The translations under genes were made by a program, and so were the position numbers. DNA of 64,000 nucleotides from JADKAV01 sp041393775 (GTDB taxonomy: Bacteria; Actinomycetota; Actinomycetes; S36-B12; UBA10799). Each line of letters opens with the position of its first letter. The first letter of the stretch is position 1. The stretch covers positions 372,001 through 436,000 of the forward strand of contig JAWKJM010000003.1 in the NCBI GenBank assembly GCA_041393775.1, in the 5' to 3' direction. Shown here piece by piece: positions 25,681-33,087 of the stretch. The notes beneath the pieces are model-generated. The model did not search any database and was not told where the DNA came from. It was given only the letters and a program-made list of their open reading frames with translations.

Positions 25681-25986
25681 GTGTTTGGCTTCATCAGGCA
25701 TCGGGTTGCCTCCGCGGACCTGCCCGACCCCGTCTTCGCTGCCCTCGGCGCGCTGGACATTGCACTCAAGGTCCCGCAGGCGGCCAATCGGTATTACGAA
25801 CAACTCGTCGATCACGGTCACTCCCGGCTGGTGGAGGTGGGCACCGAGCGGGCAGTCCGCAAGCGAGTGTCACGCATCGAGCGGACGGTGACCCCAACGG
25901 CGAGCCGGTGGGCGGTGCGGTTCTCGCAGCGCCAGCGCAGGCAGCGGCAACAGCCTCGCAAGCCGGTCATCCGCCGTTCCGCCTGA
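25681..25986 (+). CDS. Hypothetical small helical, basic protein
   Basis: The frame is about 100 residues. The middle (DLPDPVFAALGALDIALKV then QAANRYYEQLVDHGHSRLVE) is helical with strong third-position GC, and the C-terminus is very Arg/Gln-rich, as in heparin-binding-haemagglutinin-like or phasin-like actinobacterial proteins. That resemblance is loose. The start is doubtful: GTG 25681 has GGAAGG only a base away, and GTG 25636 is an alternative. Confidence 0.5.
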   Translation: MFGFIRHRVASADLPDPVFAALGALDIALKVPQAANRYYEQLVDHGHSRLVEVGTERAVRKRVSRIERTVTPTASRWAVRFSQRQRRQRQQPRKPVIRRSA

Positions 25987-26043
25987 TCGTTTGCCGGGCG
26001 GCGACAAGTGATCTCGTCAAGGCCGGCAGTGACCCGGCTCCGC

Positions 26044-26133
26044 TGCGTCAATATGCAAAACGATCGGGCTCGCCCGAACTCGGCCGTGGGGGGCGTTGCC
26101 TCGACAGGCGTGATCATTTTGCGAACTGACGCA
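26044..26133. repeat. Family-3 palindromic repeat, copy A
   Basis: TGCGTCAATATGCAAAACGATC (left) faces GATCATTTTGCGAACTGACGCA (right) with a GGGCTCGCCC mini-hairpin inside the left half. It is followed by GTCAAACC. The right arm differs slightly from copy B. Confidence 0.85.
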
Positions 26134-26327
26134 GTCAAACCCGATGACTCCAGGCAGGCCGCGCGGGGAAGGTGTCCCGCGGCCCCACCCTCCGGGGATT
26201 GCACAGCAGGCGAAGTCTGTCGTGCCGGACCCACCGATGACCGTCGTTCGGTTCGCCATCACACGCGAGTCATCTACTGATCGGGCCACCTCGGCGCAAG
26301 GCCGCAAGGGTCCGCCGTGCATTTGCC

Positions 26328-26415
26328 GCGTCAATGTGCAAAACGATCGGGCTCGCCCGAGCACGGCCGTGGGGGACGCGCCCTCGTCGGGCGCGATCGT
26401 TTTGCATACTGACGC
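26328..26415. repeat. Family-3 palindromic repeat, copy B
   Basis: Same design as the copy 284 bp upstream and same orientation: GCGTCAATGTGCAAAACGATCGG on the left, GCGATCGTTTTGCATACTGACGC on the right, then the shared GTCAAACC trailer. Conservation covers both arms and part of the centre (CGGCCGTGGGGG). Confidence 0.85.
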
Positions 26416-26465
26416 AGTCAAACCTGCTGACGATGGGCCGCCAGGGCGCTGCCTACGATTGGGAG

Positions 26466-26975
26466 GTGCGACCGGTGGTGGTGCTGATCGCCGCGGCCGT
26501 GGCGCTCGCGGGCTGTGGTGGGGACTTCCATCGCGTCGTGCCGAAGGAGTACCGCCAGGACATACGGCGGTCCGCGAAGGAATGCCCGGAGATGACCCCG
26601 AAGTTGCTCGCCGCGCAACTCGACCAGGAGTCGGGCTTCGACCCCCGAGCTGTGTCAGCCGCAGGCGCCGAGGGGATCGCTCAGTTCGTCCCGGACACCT
26701 GGCAGATCTGGGGTCGGGACCTGGACGGTGACGGGATCGCATCCGCGTTCAATCCGCAGGAGGCTATCGACGCGCAAGCGCGGCTGATGTGTTTCCTGAT
26801 CTACGAGGCCAAGATCTCCGGAATCAAGGGCAATCACATCGACCTGGCCCTCGCCGGGTACAACGCTGGCTGGAGCCAGGTCGTGCGCTACGGCGGGATC
26901 CCGCCGTTCCGCGAAACCGAGGCCTACGTCAAACGGATCCGGGACAGGCAATCGGGCTACGAGTTCCACGACTGA
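26466..26975 (+). CDS. Lytic transglycosylase lipoprotein (SLT fold)
   Basis: The roughly 169-residue protein cleaves peptidoglycan glycan strands outside the membrane. A signal with lipobox ALAGC is followed by an SLT domain: the catalytic Glu in AAQLDQESGFDPRAVS, then GAEGIAQFVPDTWQIWG and LALAGYNAGWSQVVRYGG, all standard positions. Start options are GTG 26466 and GTG 26475; the latter has a perfect GGGAGGT seven bases upstream, while the former keeps an Arg in the signal n-region. The family-3 repeat ends only 50 bp upstream and so occupies the promoter region. Confidence 0.9.
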   Translation: MRPVVVLIAAAVALAGCGGDFHRVVPKEYRQDIRRSAKECPEMTPKLLAAQLDQESGFDPRAVSAAGAEGIAQFVPDTWQIWGRDLDGDGIASAFNPQEAIDAQARLMCFLIYEAKISGIKGNHIDLALAGYNAGWSQVVRYGGIPPFRETEAYVKRIRDRQSGYEFHD

Positions 26976-27024
26976 CCAACCCGCACCAGCGGGTGTCGCT
27001 GGGGCGGGCAGCCGGCGATGCGCG

Positions 27025-27477
27025 TCATCCACGGCTGGGGCGCAACAGGTAGTGCCCCACGCTTGAAATCACCGTCCGGCCGTTCGCATCCTCGCCGTGC
27101 AAGTCGAGCGTGAACTCGGCACGACCTTCGCTTTCGACCCGCTCACCCAAGGCGCGCAAGTCGGCGGGCTCCATGCTCGCGGACAGCGTCACATCCGTGC
27201 GTGCCGCGGCTGTGAACTGGACCTCCATGGCGGTGACGATCGGGATGTACTTGGTGGGGTCCAGGACGCCCAGCGGGAGCAGCCCACCGGGTAGCTCAGC
27301 CAGCGCAACAAGGACACCTGCGTACATCGTGCCCATGTGGTTCGCATTGCCCTCGATCGGAGCCCGCAGGGTGACCGTGCCCGGGCCGACCGACTGGACC
27401 GTAATCCCGAGCCGGCCGACCGCCGGAACCACTTGGTGTACGAAATCGGTGGCCATCTGCGCAGTGAGCTCAGTCAT
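27025..27477 (-). CDS. Hotdog-fold thioesterase-like protein (DUF4442/YiiD type)
   Basis: The 150 residues fit a hotdog fold: a first strand and helix, then HMGTMYAGVLVALAELPGGLLPLG, which is the central helix with the usual Asn/His-Gly turn (NANHMGTMYAG), then long strands (MEVQFTAAARTDVTLSASM, EFTLDLHGEDANGRTV). Probably acts on acyl-CoA or acyl carriers, but the substrate is unknown. It is convergent with the transglycosylase gene. Confidence 0.82.
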   Translation of the reverse strand: MTELTAQMATDFVHQVVPAVGRLGITVQSVGPGTVTLRAPIEGNANHMGTMYAGVLVALAELPGGLLPLGVLDPTKYIPIVTAMEVQFTAAARTDVTLSASMEPADLRALGERVESEGRAEFTLDLHGEDANGRTVISSVGHYLLRPSRG

Positions 27478-27720
27478 GCGGCCAGCGTATGGGGGTCAGC
27501 GCGCCGGGAACCGGATCGCCCCTGCTCCAGTGTCTTCAGCTCATCGCTGACGAACTGGCAACTGTCGAAGGCGTCGCTGTCGTTGAACGTCCAGCCCATA
27601 CGCACGATCACGGCGTTGCGCGACGGCACCATGACCACCGCTCCCGACATCCGCCCCCGCAAGGCATCGTGTCAGAAGGCGGGGGTCACTAGTGGTTGCA
27701 GGATCGACCTGTGCCGCACG
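27474..27720 (-). pseudogene. C-terminal fragment of a serine hydrolase (beta-lactamase fold)
   Basis: The minus strand reads HDALRGRMSGAVVMVPSRNAVIVRMGWTFND, which corresponds to the end of class-C beta-lactamase-like serine hydrolases (normally ...VVPSRDLVVVRLGWT). Just upstream a stop codon interrupts the same frame, and no catalytic SxxK is left. It overlaps the start of the thioesterase by four bases. A remnant. Confidence 0.55.
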
Positions 27721-27760
27721 CTGGGGCCCCTACGGCGGCGGGGGTAGACCGCCCGGCATG

Positions 27761-27795
27761 ACAACGGCCCCCAGCTAGGAACCGGGGGCCGTTGT
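27761..27795. terminator. 12-bp perfect hairpin near tRNA-Ser
   Basis: ACAACGGCCCCC (27761-27772) pairs perfectly with GGGGGCCGTTGT (27784-27795). It starts right behind the 3' end of the tRNA-Ser gene on the minus strand and should terminate it. Confidence 0.8.
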
Positions 27796-27800
27796 GATGG

Positions 27801-27890
27801 CGGAGGCGGCGGGATTTGAACCCGCGAAGGGATTGAGTCCCTAACCCGCTTAGCAGGCGGGCGCCATAGACCGGACTAGGCGACGCCTCC
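27801..27890 (-). tRNA. tRNA-Ser (GCT)
   Basis: Type II tRNA of 90 bases on the minus strand: acceptor GGAGGCG/CGCCTCC, anticodon loop with GCT between CCGCC-like stems, long variable arm, T-loop TTCAAAT. CCA is encoded at 27798-27800. Reads serine AGC/AGT codons. Confidence 0.96.
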
Positions 27891-28099
27891 GTCGATCAGT
27901 GTAACGGTGACACCGCGCCCGGCTTCGGGTCCGGGTCCTCGCCGGCCGCACGCCATCGCGTACCGCGCCCAGGGGTCCGTGCCCGGTGACGACTCGGACC
28001 GGGCCCACCCGTGCTCGGCGGGTGGCGGTCCGGTTGCCAAACGCCCGACCACCGCGGATCAGGCCGCCCCACACCTGGCACCCTAGAGACTGCAACACA

Positions 28100-28186
28100 G
28101 GAGGGCTGTCCGAGTGGCCTAAGGAGACGGTCTTGAAAACCGTTGTGGCGGCAACGTCACCCAGGGTTCGAATCCCTGGCCCTCCG
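28100..28186 (+). tRNA. tRNA-Ser (TGA)
   Basis: Type II tRNA of 87 bases: acceptor GGAGGGC/GCCCTCC, anticodon stem ACGGT/ACCGT with loop CTTGAAA (anticodon TGA), variable arm GTGGCGGCAACGTCAC, T-loop TTCGAAT. No CCA is encoded. It is divergent from the tRNA-Ser(GCT) gene. Confidence 0.97.
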
Positions 28187-28225
28187 CTTCGATCCGGACC
28201 ATGCAGCCGAGCACCGGCCCTGGTG

Positions 28226-28696
28226 TCAATCACCTCTTCCCCGTGCCCGGGCAATCTCCCGTCTCCTGTGCCCCAGCACCAGCCACACAACCGCCCCAAG
28301 AACCACCATGCCAGCCGCGAACACCGGCAGGAAGTACGGCCCAGTAGCGCCGGCAACCATGAAGATGACGCCCGCGACCGGCAGCACCCAGAACAGCGTC
28401 CCGCCGAGGACGCGGCTGCTCCATACGTTGGGTGGAGGCGGCGGGCTATGCGCATGGCGGTCGTACGAGGATACGTAGATCGTGTGGTCTGCGGTGCGGA
28501 GGTAGGGATTGGGTTCATCGCCCGACGCGAACGACAGGGCACGTTCGGCCGCCTCCTTCGCCGCGAGAAACACGTCAGCGTCTCCGCCCACGTCCGGGTG
28601 CAAGGCGCGCACCCTGGCTCTGTACGCGGCCTTGACCTCACCCGGGGTCGCCGTCGGTGCGATGCCAAGCACCGCGAACGGGTCGCTGGCAGTCAT
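28226..28696 (-). CDS. J-domain membrane protein
   Basis: The 156-residue protein starts with a J domain (about 3-55: DPFAVLGIAPTATPGEVKAAYRARVRALHPDVGG) that contains the HPD tripeptide needed to stimulate a DnaK partner. Behind it a linker leads to two hydrophobic helices (about 105-150). It would be anchored with the J domain in the cytoplasm and could recruit DnaK to the membrane. ATG at 28696 is used because the frame before it is not protein-like. Confidence 0.87.
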   Translation of the reverse strand: MTASDPFAVLGIAPTATPGEVKAAYRARVRALHPDVGGDADVFLAAKEAAERALSFASGDEPNPYLRTADHTIYVSSYDRHAHSPPPPPNVWSSRVLGGTLFWVLPVAGVIFMVAGATGPYFLPVFAAGMVVLGAVVWLVLGHRRREIARARGRGD

Positions 28697-28841
28697 GCAC
28701 CCACCATCACACGCGATGCCCCGCGTGGCTCCAGATACTGGCCCAGGTAGCCCCGGTCGGGTGCCCACAGGCAGCCCCTCACCGGCGTACCGTGCGGCGA
28801 TGCCGGAAGGGAGCCCCAACGGGTGTGCGCGGTTCCCCGCC

Positions 28842-29807
28842 TCAGTGTCCTGGCGGGAACGGTTCGTCGTCGAGCAGGAAACGCACGTTGAGTGGCCGGG
28901 GGCGCTCGCCGCGAAGGATCGCGAAGGCCGAGTCCGCGATCTGGATCCCCAGGTCATGCCCGTCGGGCCGGATCACGGACAGTGCCACCCCGGGATGCTG
29001 ACCGACCGGCACGGGTCCCAGCGCCATGACCGCAAGAGTGCCCTCCGTTGGCTGCCCAGCCAGCGCCGGTAGCAGCCAGTCGCCGTCCACCAGGAAACTG
29101 AAGACGGCATCGAGACCCCGCCCCAGCGCCTTGTCGAGCGACTCACCGCGGTCCGCTCGTGCAGCATCGACCCAGGTCGGCTCGATCCCGCGCTCGGCGC
29201 ACCACCGCTCGTAGACGTCGCACGCCGCTCCCCCTGAATCGCCTGTGAAGACCAGGCCGGGGCGCCGCGAGCCCTGCTCCACCAGCGCATCGAGGACCCC
29301 CTGACAAACGGCCTCGAACTGCGCGTGAAGACGGTGACCCATCGGACTGGCGCTCGTCATGTCGATGTCGAAGACCCGGTAGTCCGAACGGATCTGCTCG
29401 GGCAGTGCGCCCGGGGAGTCCAGGCCGGCATAGACGATGAGGTCGAAAGGCAGTCCGTCCAACTTGGTCAGATCGTCCAGAGTCATGGTGGCCGCCACCA
29501 TGCCGTGGTCCAACAGGCGCTCAGTGAAAGCCGCTTGGAGCTGGGGCCAATACACCCGGGGCGCCGGTGAGCCGGCCGGACCGTGCGTGACCAGGGCGAC
29601 GATCTCCGAGCGTCCGAGCGCCAGGACACGTGCGTTCGCGTTGGGCCGGTAGCCGATCGCCTCAGCGGCCTCGATGACCCGCTTGCGCACCTCATCGCTC
29701 ATCCGTCCCTTGCCGTTGAGGGCGTCCGAGGCAGTGCCGATGCTCACCCCCGAGGCCATCGCGACGTGGGCCAGTTTGGGACGCCGGATGTGCAGGGGTC
29801 GCGTCAT
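28842..29807 (-). CDS. LacI-family transcriptional regulator
   Basis: The 321 residues begin with a LacI helix-turn-helix (LAHVAMASGVSIGTASDALNGKGRMSDEVRKRVIEAAEAIGYRPNANAR) including the hinge helix, followed by a periplasmic-binding-protein-like effector domain. It starts eight bases after the stop of the 456-residue secreted protein gene, so both are likely co-transcribed. No sugar transporter or catabolic gene is nearby, which is unusual for this family, and the effector is unknown. Confidence 0.92.
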   Translation of the reverse strand: MTRPLHIRRPKLAHVAMASGVSIGTASDALNGKGRMSDEVRKRVIEAAEAIGYRPNANARVLALGRSEIVALVTHGPAGSPAPRVYWPQLQAAFTERLLDHGMVAATMTLDDLTKLDGLPFDLIVYAGLDSPGALPEQIRSDYRVFDIDMTSASPMGHRLHAQFEAVCQGVLDALVEQGSRRPGLVFTGDSGGAACDVYERWCAERGIEPTWVDAARADRGESLDKALGRGLDAVFSFLVDGDWLLPALAGQPTEGTLAVMALGPVPVGQHPGVALSVIRPDGHDLGIQIADSAFAILRGERPRPLNVRFLLDDEPFPPGH

Positions 29808-29814
29808 GATCGCC

Positions 29815-31185
29815 TCAGTCCAGGCCGAACGCGGCTTGCTTCACCGACGCCGGGGTGAAGTCGGCCGCCCGCCCACCGACGTTGAGCGACACTGTCATCC
29901 GGGTCGCCGTCGGTCCGTCCAACATCCTCTGGTGGGATGCCTGGCCCTGAGCCGCCCCGAAACCTTCCTGGCTCATCAGCGGGTACGTCTGACCGAACTG
30001 GCGCTCCACGATTTCGTACTTGTTCCCCGAGATGCGGCCCACTTGATTCACCGATGCCCACCGGTTGTTCCGGACGAAGGCACCATAGGTGTCGGCGTAG
30101 TTGTAGCTCGTGGGCAGTCCGTGCGCCTGCAGGTACTGCTCCAGCGACTTACCACCGTGATCGGCCGGGCGGTACGCGTCGGCAAGGGACGTGAGCATCG
30201 GCTCGATCTCGCTGCTGTACATGATGGCCCTCGGGTTCGACTCCCCGACGGCGGCTTTGGTACCCAACGCGGTCAGAAGCGTTGTGCTGCCTTTCACATG
30301 CACCCTCTCGGCGTCGATCGCGACTCCGTAGTCGTACATCCCGGCAACGGTTTGTGTCGCCCGCGGGGTGAACGTCTCCAGATCCGCTGCAACCGTCCCT
30401 GTGGTGTCCCAAGCCCGCATGACGTCCAACGTAGCCAGTCCCTGCGCCAGAACCGCCCGGTAGTCATCGCGGACCGTGTCGATCTTCTGCCAGTAGGACT
30501 CCAGGTTCGACACGCGGGCTGGATCCGCCGCCTTCATCATCAGGGGAACGGTCCCCGTGGTCGCGTTCTGGACCAGGAAATCGAGTTGTCCGATCGACGT
30601 GGTGATGACGGTCTGCATGTTGGCCAGCGCGGACTCAGAAGGTTCCAGGTCCTTCTCGATCCACGCCGTCACCGAACGCATCGCCGTGTCAAGGTTCGCC
30701 GCAGCGATCCCCGCCTGGGTGTATGAATTGTAGAGATTGCTGCGATCCTGGCCCTCAAGCAACAGCTCGACCTGCTCGGAGAGCCGCCGAACGTCGGCGT
30801 TCAGCGCGGCGATGGAATCGTTGATGTCCTTGAGTGCCTGCAGCCGCTCGGCCTCGGGGTCGTAACCCATCCCTGCCAGTATCTCCGAGAGTATGACCTG
30901 ACCGCCGGCGAAAGCCGCCCCGTGGAACAGCGACCGGCCGAACGTCGATGCCTGCCGAGGCACGACATCGGGCGTGCGGGACGAGGTCTCGTACAGCATG
31001 CCCTCCGCGCGTAGTTCCGCCAGTGCGGCCGCCACCTTCTGCTGGTCGTCCTTCCGCTGACCTTTGTCATTGGCGACCGCGCGGTCGAGACCGGTGAAGG
31101 CCAGAGCGAGGACGGTAACGAACAACAGCAGTAGTTGACCCGTCCGTGAGCGTTTACTGGTGCTGGGTGCCGATTCTTCTGTCAT
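29815..31185 (-). CDS. Secreted or membrane-tethered alpha-helical protein
   Basis: The 456-residue protein has a basic N-terminus and a hydrophobic segment (LLLLFVTVLALAFTGL, about 17-33) that is a signal peptide or anchor. The mature part is mostly helical: a Gly-rich hydrophobic stretch (FHGAAFAGGQVILSEILAGMGY), a coiled coil (LQALKDINDSIAALNADVRRLSEQVELLLEG) and several long helices. This organisation recalls helical pore-forming toxins and Streptomyces exported helical proteins, but I recognise no family. AAAGGAG precedes the ATG. A LacI-type regulator gene follows in the same unit. Confidence 0.8.
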   Translation of the reverse strand: MTEESAPSTSKRSRTGQLLLLFVTVLALAFTGLDRAVANDKGQRKDDQQKVAAALAELRAEGMLYETSSRTPDVVPRQASTFGRSLFHGAAFAGGQVILSEILAGMGYDPEAERLQALKDINDSIAALNADVRRLSEQVELLLEGQDRSNLYNSYTQAGIAAANLDTAMRSVTAWIEKDLEPSESALANMQTVITTSIGQLDFLVQNATTGTVPLMMKAADPARVSNLESYWQKIDTVRDDYRAVLAQGLATLDVMRAWDTTGTVAADLETFTPRATQTVAGMYDYGVAIDAERVHVKGSTTLLTALGTKAAVGESNPRAIMYSSEIEPMLTSLADAYRPADHGGKSLEQYLQAHGLPTSYNYADTYGAFVRNNRWASVNQVGRISGNKYEIVERQFGQTYPLMSQEGFGAAQGQASHQRMLDGPTATRMTVSLNVGGRAADFTPASVKQAAFGLD

Positions 31186-31289
31186 GTATGACTCCTTTCG
31201 CCACTAGGACGCAAAGGGCTCGGCACCAGTTGCGGGTCAGAGTGCCGAACCGGTTCGGCAGCGCTCCTGGGTGCGTTCGCCCCGGTCGC

Positions 31290-31412
31290 CGCAGAAGTGG
31301 GCCGCGAGGTTAGAGATCGTGCACGAGGTTAGAGAAGCCACATGTGTGTTCTCTAACCTCGTGCACGTTCTCTAACCCGAGCGGTTTCCGCCCGGCATTT
31401 CCCCGCCTGAAC
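31290..31412. repeat. Family-2 palindromic repeat, copy 4
   Basis: GCAGAAGTGGGCCGCGAGG flank, two forward GAGGTTAGAGA motifs (31306, 31325), centre CACATGTGTG, two inverted motifs (to 31376) and the tail CGAGCGGTTTCCGCCCGGC to CCTGAACG. The tail is repeated once more in degenerate form at about 31445-31480. Confidence 0.88.
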
Positions 31413-31514
31413 GCCGCGGCCGGCCGCCGGCCATGGACGACTAACGCGAGCGATTTCCGCCCCGCACTTCTCGGCCTGAATGGGCGGACGCCGTCGAGGC
31501 TGCGCGGGGAGATC

Positions 31515-31580
31515 GTGCTCGTCGTTGATGCCAGCGTGCTCACAGATGCACTCACCGACCTCGTCGCGCTGATTGGCTAG
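31515..31580 (+). pseudogene. PIN-domain (VapC-like) toxin N-terminal fragment
   Basis: The 21 codons read VLVVDASVLTDALTDLVALIG and then stop. The VVDASVL start is characteristic of VapC toxins, whose first catalytic Asp is in this motif. The rest is absent, so this is a fossil. GGGGAGATC precedes the GTG. It lies just after a family-2 repeat tail. Confidence 0.5.
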
Positions 31581-32518
31581 AGCGACGAGCGCCCCAGGAA
31601 GTTGCGGATCGCGACAGGGAAAGGCAGGCAGAACTCAAGCGACACCCGAGTCGCATAGGGAATCGGCCATGTGCGATCCGTCGCGCACGCACTGGACATC
31701 GGCGACGACCCCGGGATCACATGTGCCAACAGGTTGCTGAAGGGACCAGACTTGCCGGACCGTGACACGAGCAGATCGGTGACGTTGAGCGCGGCGACCC
31801 CGTCCACCGACCCGGTGATGCAGCCGATGTGCAACAACGCGAACCGCGGATCCGTCTTCGAGACACGCCCGTAGGGTTCGAAACTGTACTGCCCCTGCTC
31901 CTCCCAGTCACAACTGCTGGAGACCTCGGAGAAGTCCGGCTCTTTCGACGACCTGTACTCGAAGGTGTCGGGGTCCAGAACCCGTTCGTACGCCGCCCGG
32001 AGACTGGCGATCTCCGCGGCGTTCATCGCCCTCGTCATCGAGGACGGATTGCGGGGATGCCGGCAGCGGCCATCCGAACTCAAACGATCCACCGGGTCGA
32101 GCGCGAGGTCGTACACCACCGCAGTCGTCGGCCGCTTGCGCTTGCACAGCGTGTCCGCCATGTCCCACCGCGTGTCCCATGCCCGCAGTACGAACTTCCG
32201 GCCGCGCTTCTGGACAACCGCGACGTAGGGCTCGGCCTCCCGGGGGACAAGGTCTACCCGGTAGAACTTCTTGTTGACCCCAGAGCGGAAAACCCCGTGA
32301 CGCACGTTCGAGTAGCGCAGGCCGCTGAGGGTCATGGACACCTTCGAACCGCGGACCTTGATGCCCGCATAGCTGGGTGCCAAACGGGCGACCGCCTTCA
32401 ATACCCGCTTCTCCTGCTTGCCGTGCTTGTCGATCGCGGCGCTGGCTGGTGACACCGCGACCGCGACGCCGAAAAGCGCTGCGGCCAGCACAGCGAGCGA
32501 AGTCATGGGTTTGAACAT
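31577..32518 (-). CDS. Secreted protein of unknown function
   Basis: The 313 residues start with a signal peptide ending around PASA (about residue 27). The mature protein mixes beta strands and contains five or more Cys (DTLCKRKRP, DGRCRHPRN, SSSCDWEEQ, HIGCITG, SACATDR, EFCLPF), which suggests disulfides and an extracellular role. I recognise no domain. A second Met at codon 5 is an alternative start. It overlaps the end of the VapC fragment on the other strand. Confidence 0.75.
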   Translation of the reverse strand: MFKPMTSLAVLAAALFGVAVAVSPASAAIDKHGKQEKRVLKAVARLAPSYAGIKVRGSKVSMTLSGLRYSNVRHGVFRSGVNKKFYRVDLVPREAEPYVAVVQKRGRKFVLRAWDTRWDMADTLCKRKRPTTAVVYDLALDPVDRLSSDGRCRHPRNPSSMTRAMNAAEIASLRAAYERVLDPDTFEYRSSKEPDFSEVSSSCDWEEQGQYSFEPYGRVSKTDPRFALLHIGCITGSVDGVAALNVTDLLVSRSGKSGPFSNLLAHVIPGSSPMSSACATDRTWPIPYATRVSLEFCLPFPVAIRNFLGRSSL

Positions 32519-32557
32519 GCACGCGAGTCTAGGCCCGGGGTCACCCGGGGGCCAGGC

Positions 32558-33085
32558 TCAACCCCGCGCCCACAGCTCGCGGGTGATCGCGTACTCCACA
32601 TCGCCGAGTTCGTCGCCGGGAATCCGGTCGGGCCAGCCAGCGGTGAACTCCCGGACCAGACTCATGCCCGCCTTCTCCATGACCCGCCGGGACGCACTGT
32701 GCACGGCCATCGTCTCGGCCACCACCCGCCGGGCACCGAGTTCGGTGAAGGCGAAGTCGATCAACGCCAAGCAGCCCTCGGTGGCGTAGCCCCGGCGCCA
32801 GACCGCGCGCCGCAGACGATAGCCGAGCTCAGGTTCATCCGCCCGGTGCCCGGGGGCCGGGCGCAGGTGGAACCAGCCGAGGAACTCGTCGGCGGACTTC
32901 TCGACCGCCGCCCAGTAGCCCCCCGCGACGAAGACGGGCAGAACCTCGCGCTCGATCTCCTCCCGCGGCGTGGGCCGGCCACCGGTGATGAAGAACATCA
33001 CCTCCGGGTCGCTGTCCAGCTCGACGAGGTCGTCGAGATCGTCCCGGGTGAACTCCCGCAGCACCAGTCGCTGGGTCTCCAGCAC
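32558..33085 (-). CDS. GNAT acetyltransferase, RimJ/RimL type
   Basis: The 175-residue protein follows the RimJ/RimL layout: LETQRLVLREFTRDDLDDLVELDSDPEVMFFI at the start, then ELGYRLRRAVWRRGYATEGCLALIDFAF (the acetyl-CoA-binding RRGYATE loop) and a C-terminal YAITRELWA. It probably acetylates an N-terminus or small molecule. GTG at 33085 begins two bases after the acyl-CoA ligase stop, so both genes form a unit. The longer in-frame start at 33163 would lie inside the ligase gene. Confidence 0.88.
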   Translation of the reverse strand: MLETQRLVLREFTRDDLDDLVELDSDPEVMFFITGGRPTPREEIEREVLPVFVAGGYWAAVEKSADEFLGWFHLRPAPGHRADEPELGYRLRRAVWRRGYATEGCLALIDFAFTELGARRVVAETMAVHSASRRVMEKAGMSLVREFTAGWPDRIPGDELGDVEYAITRELWARG

Positions 33086-33087
33086 GT

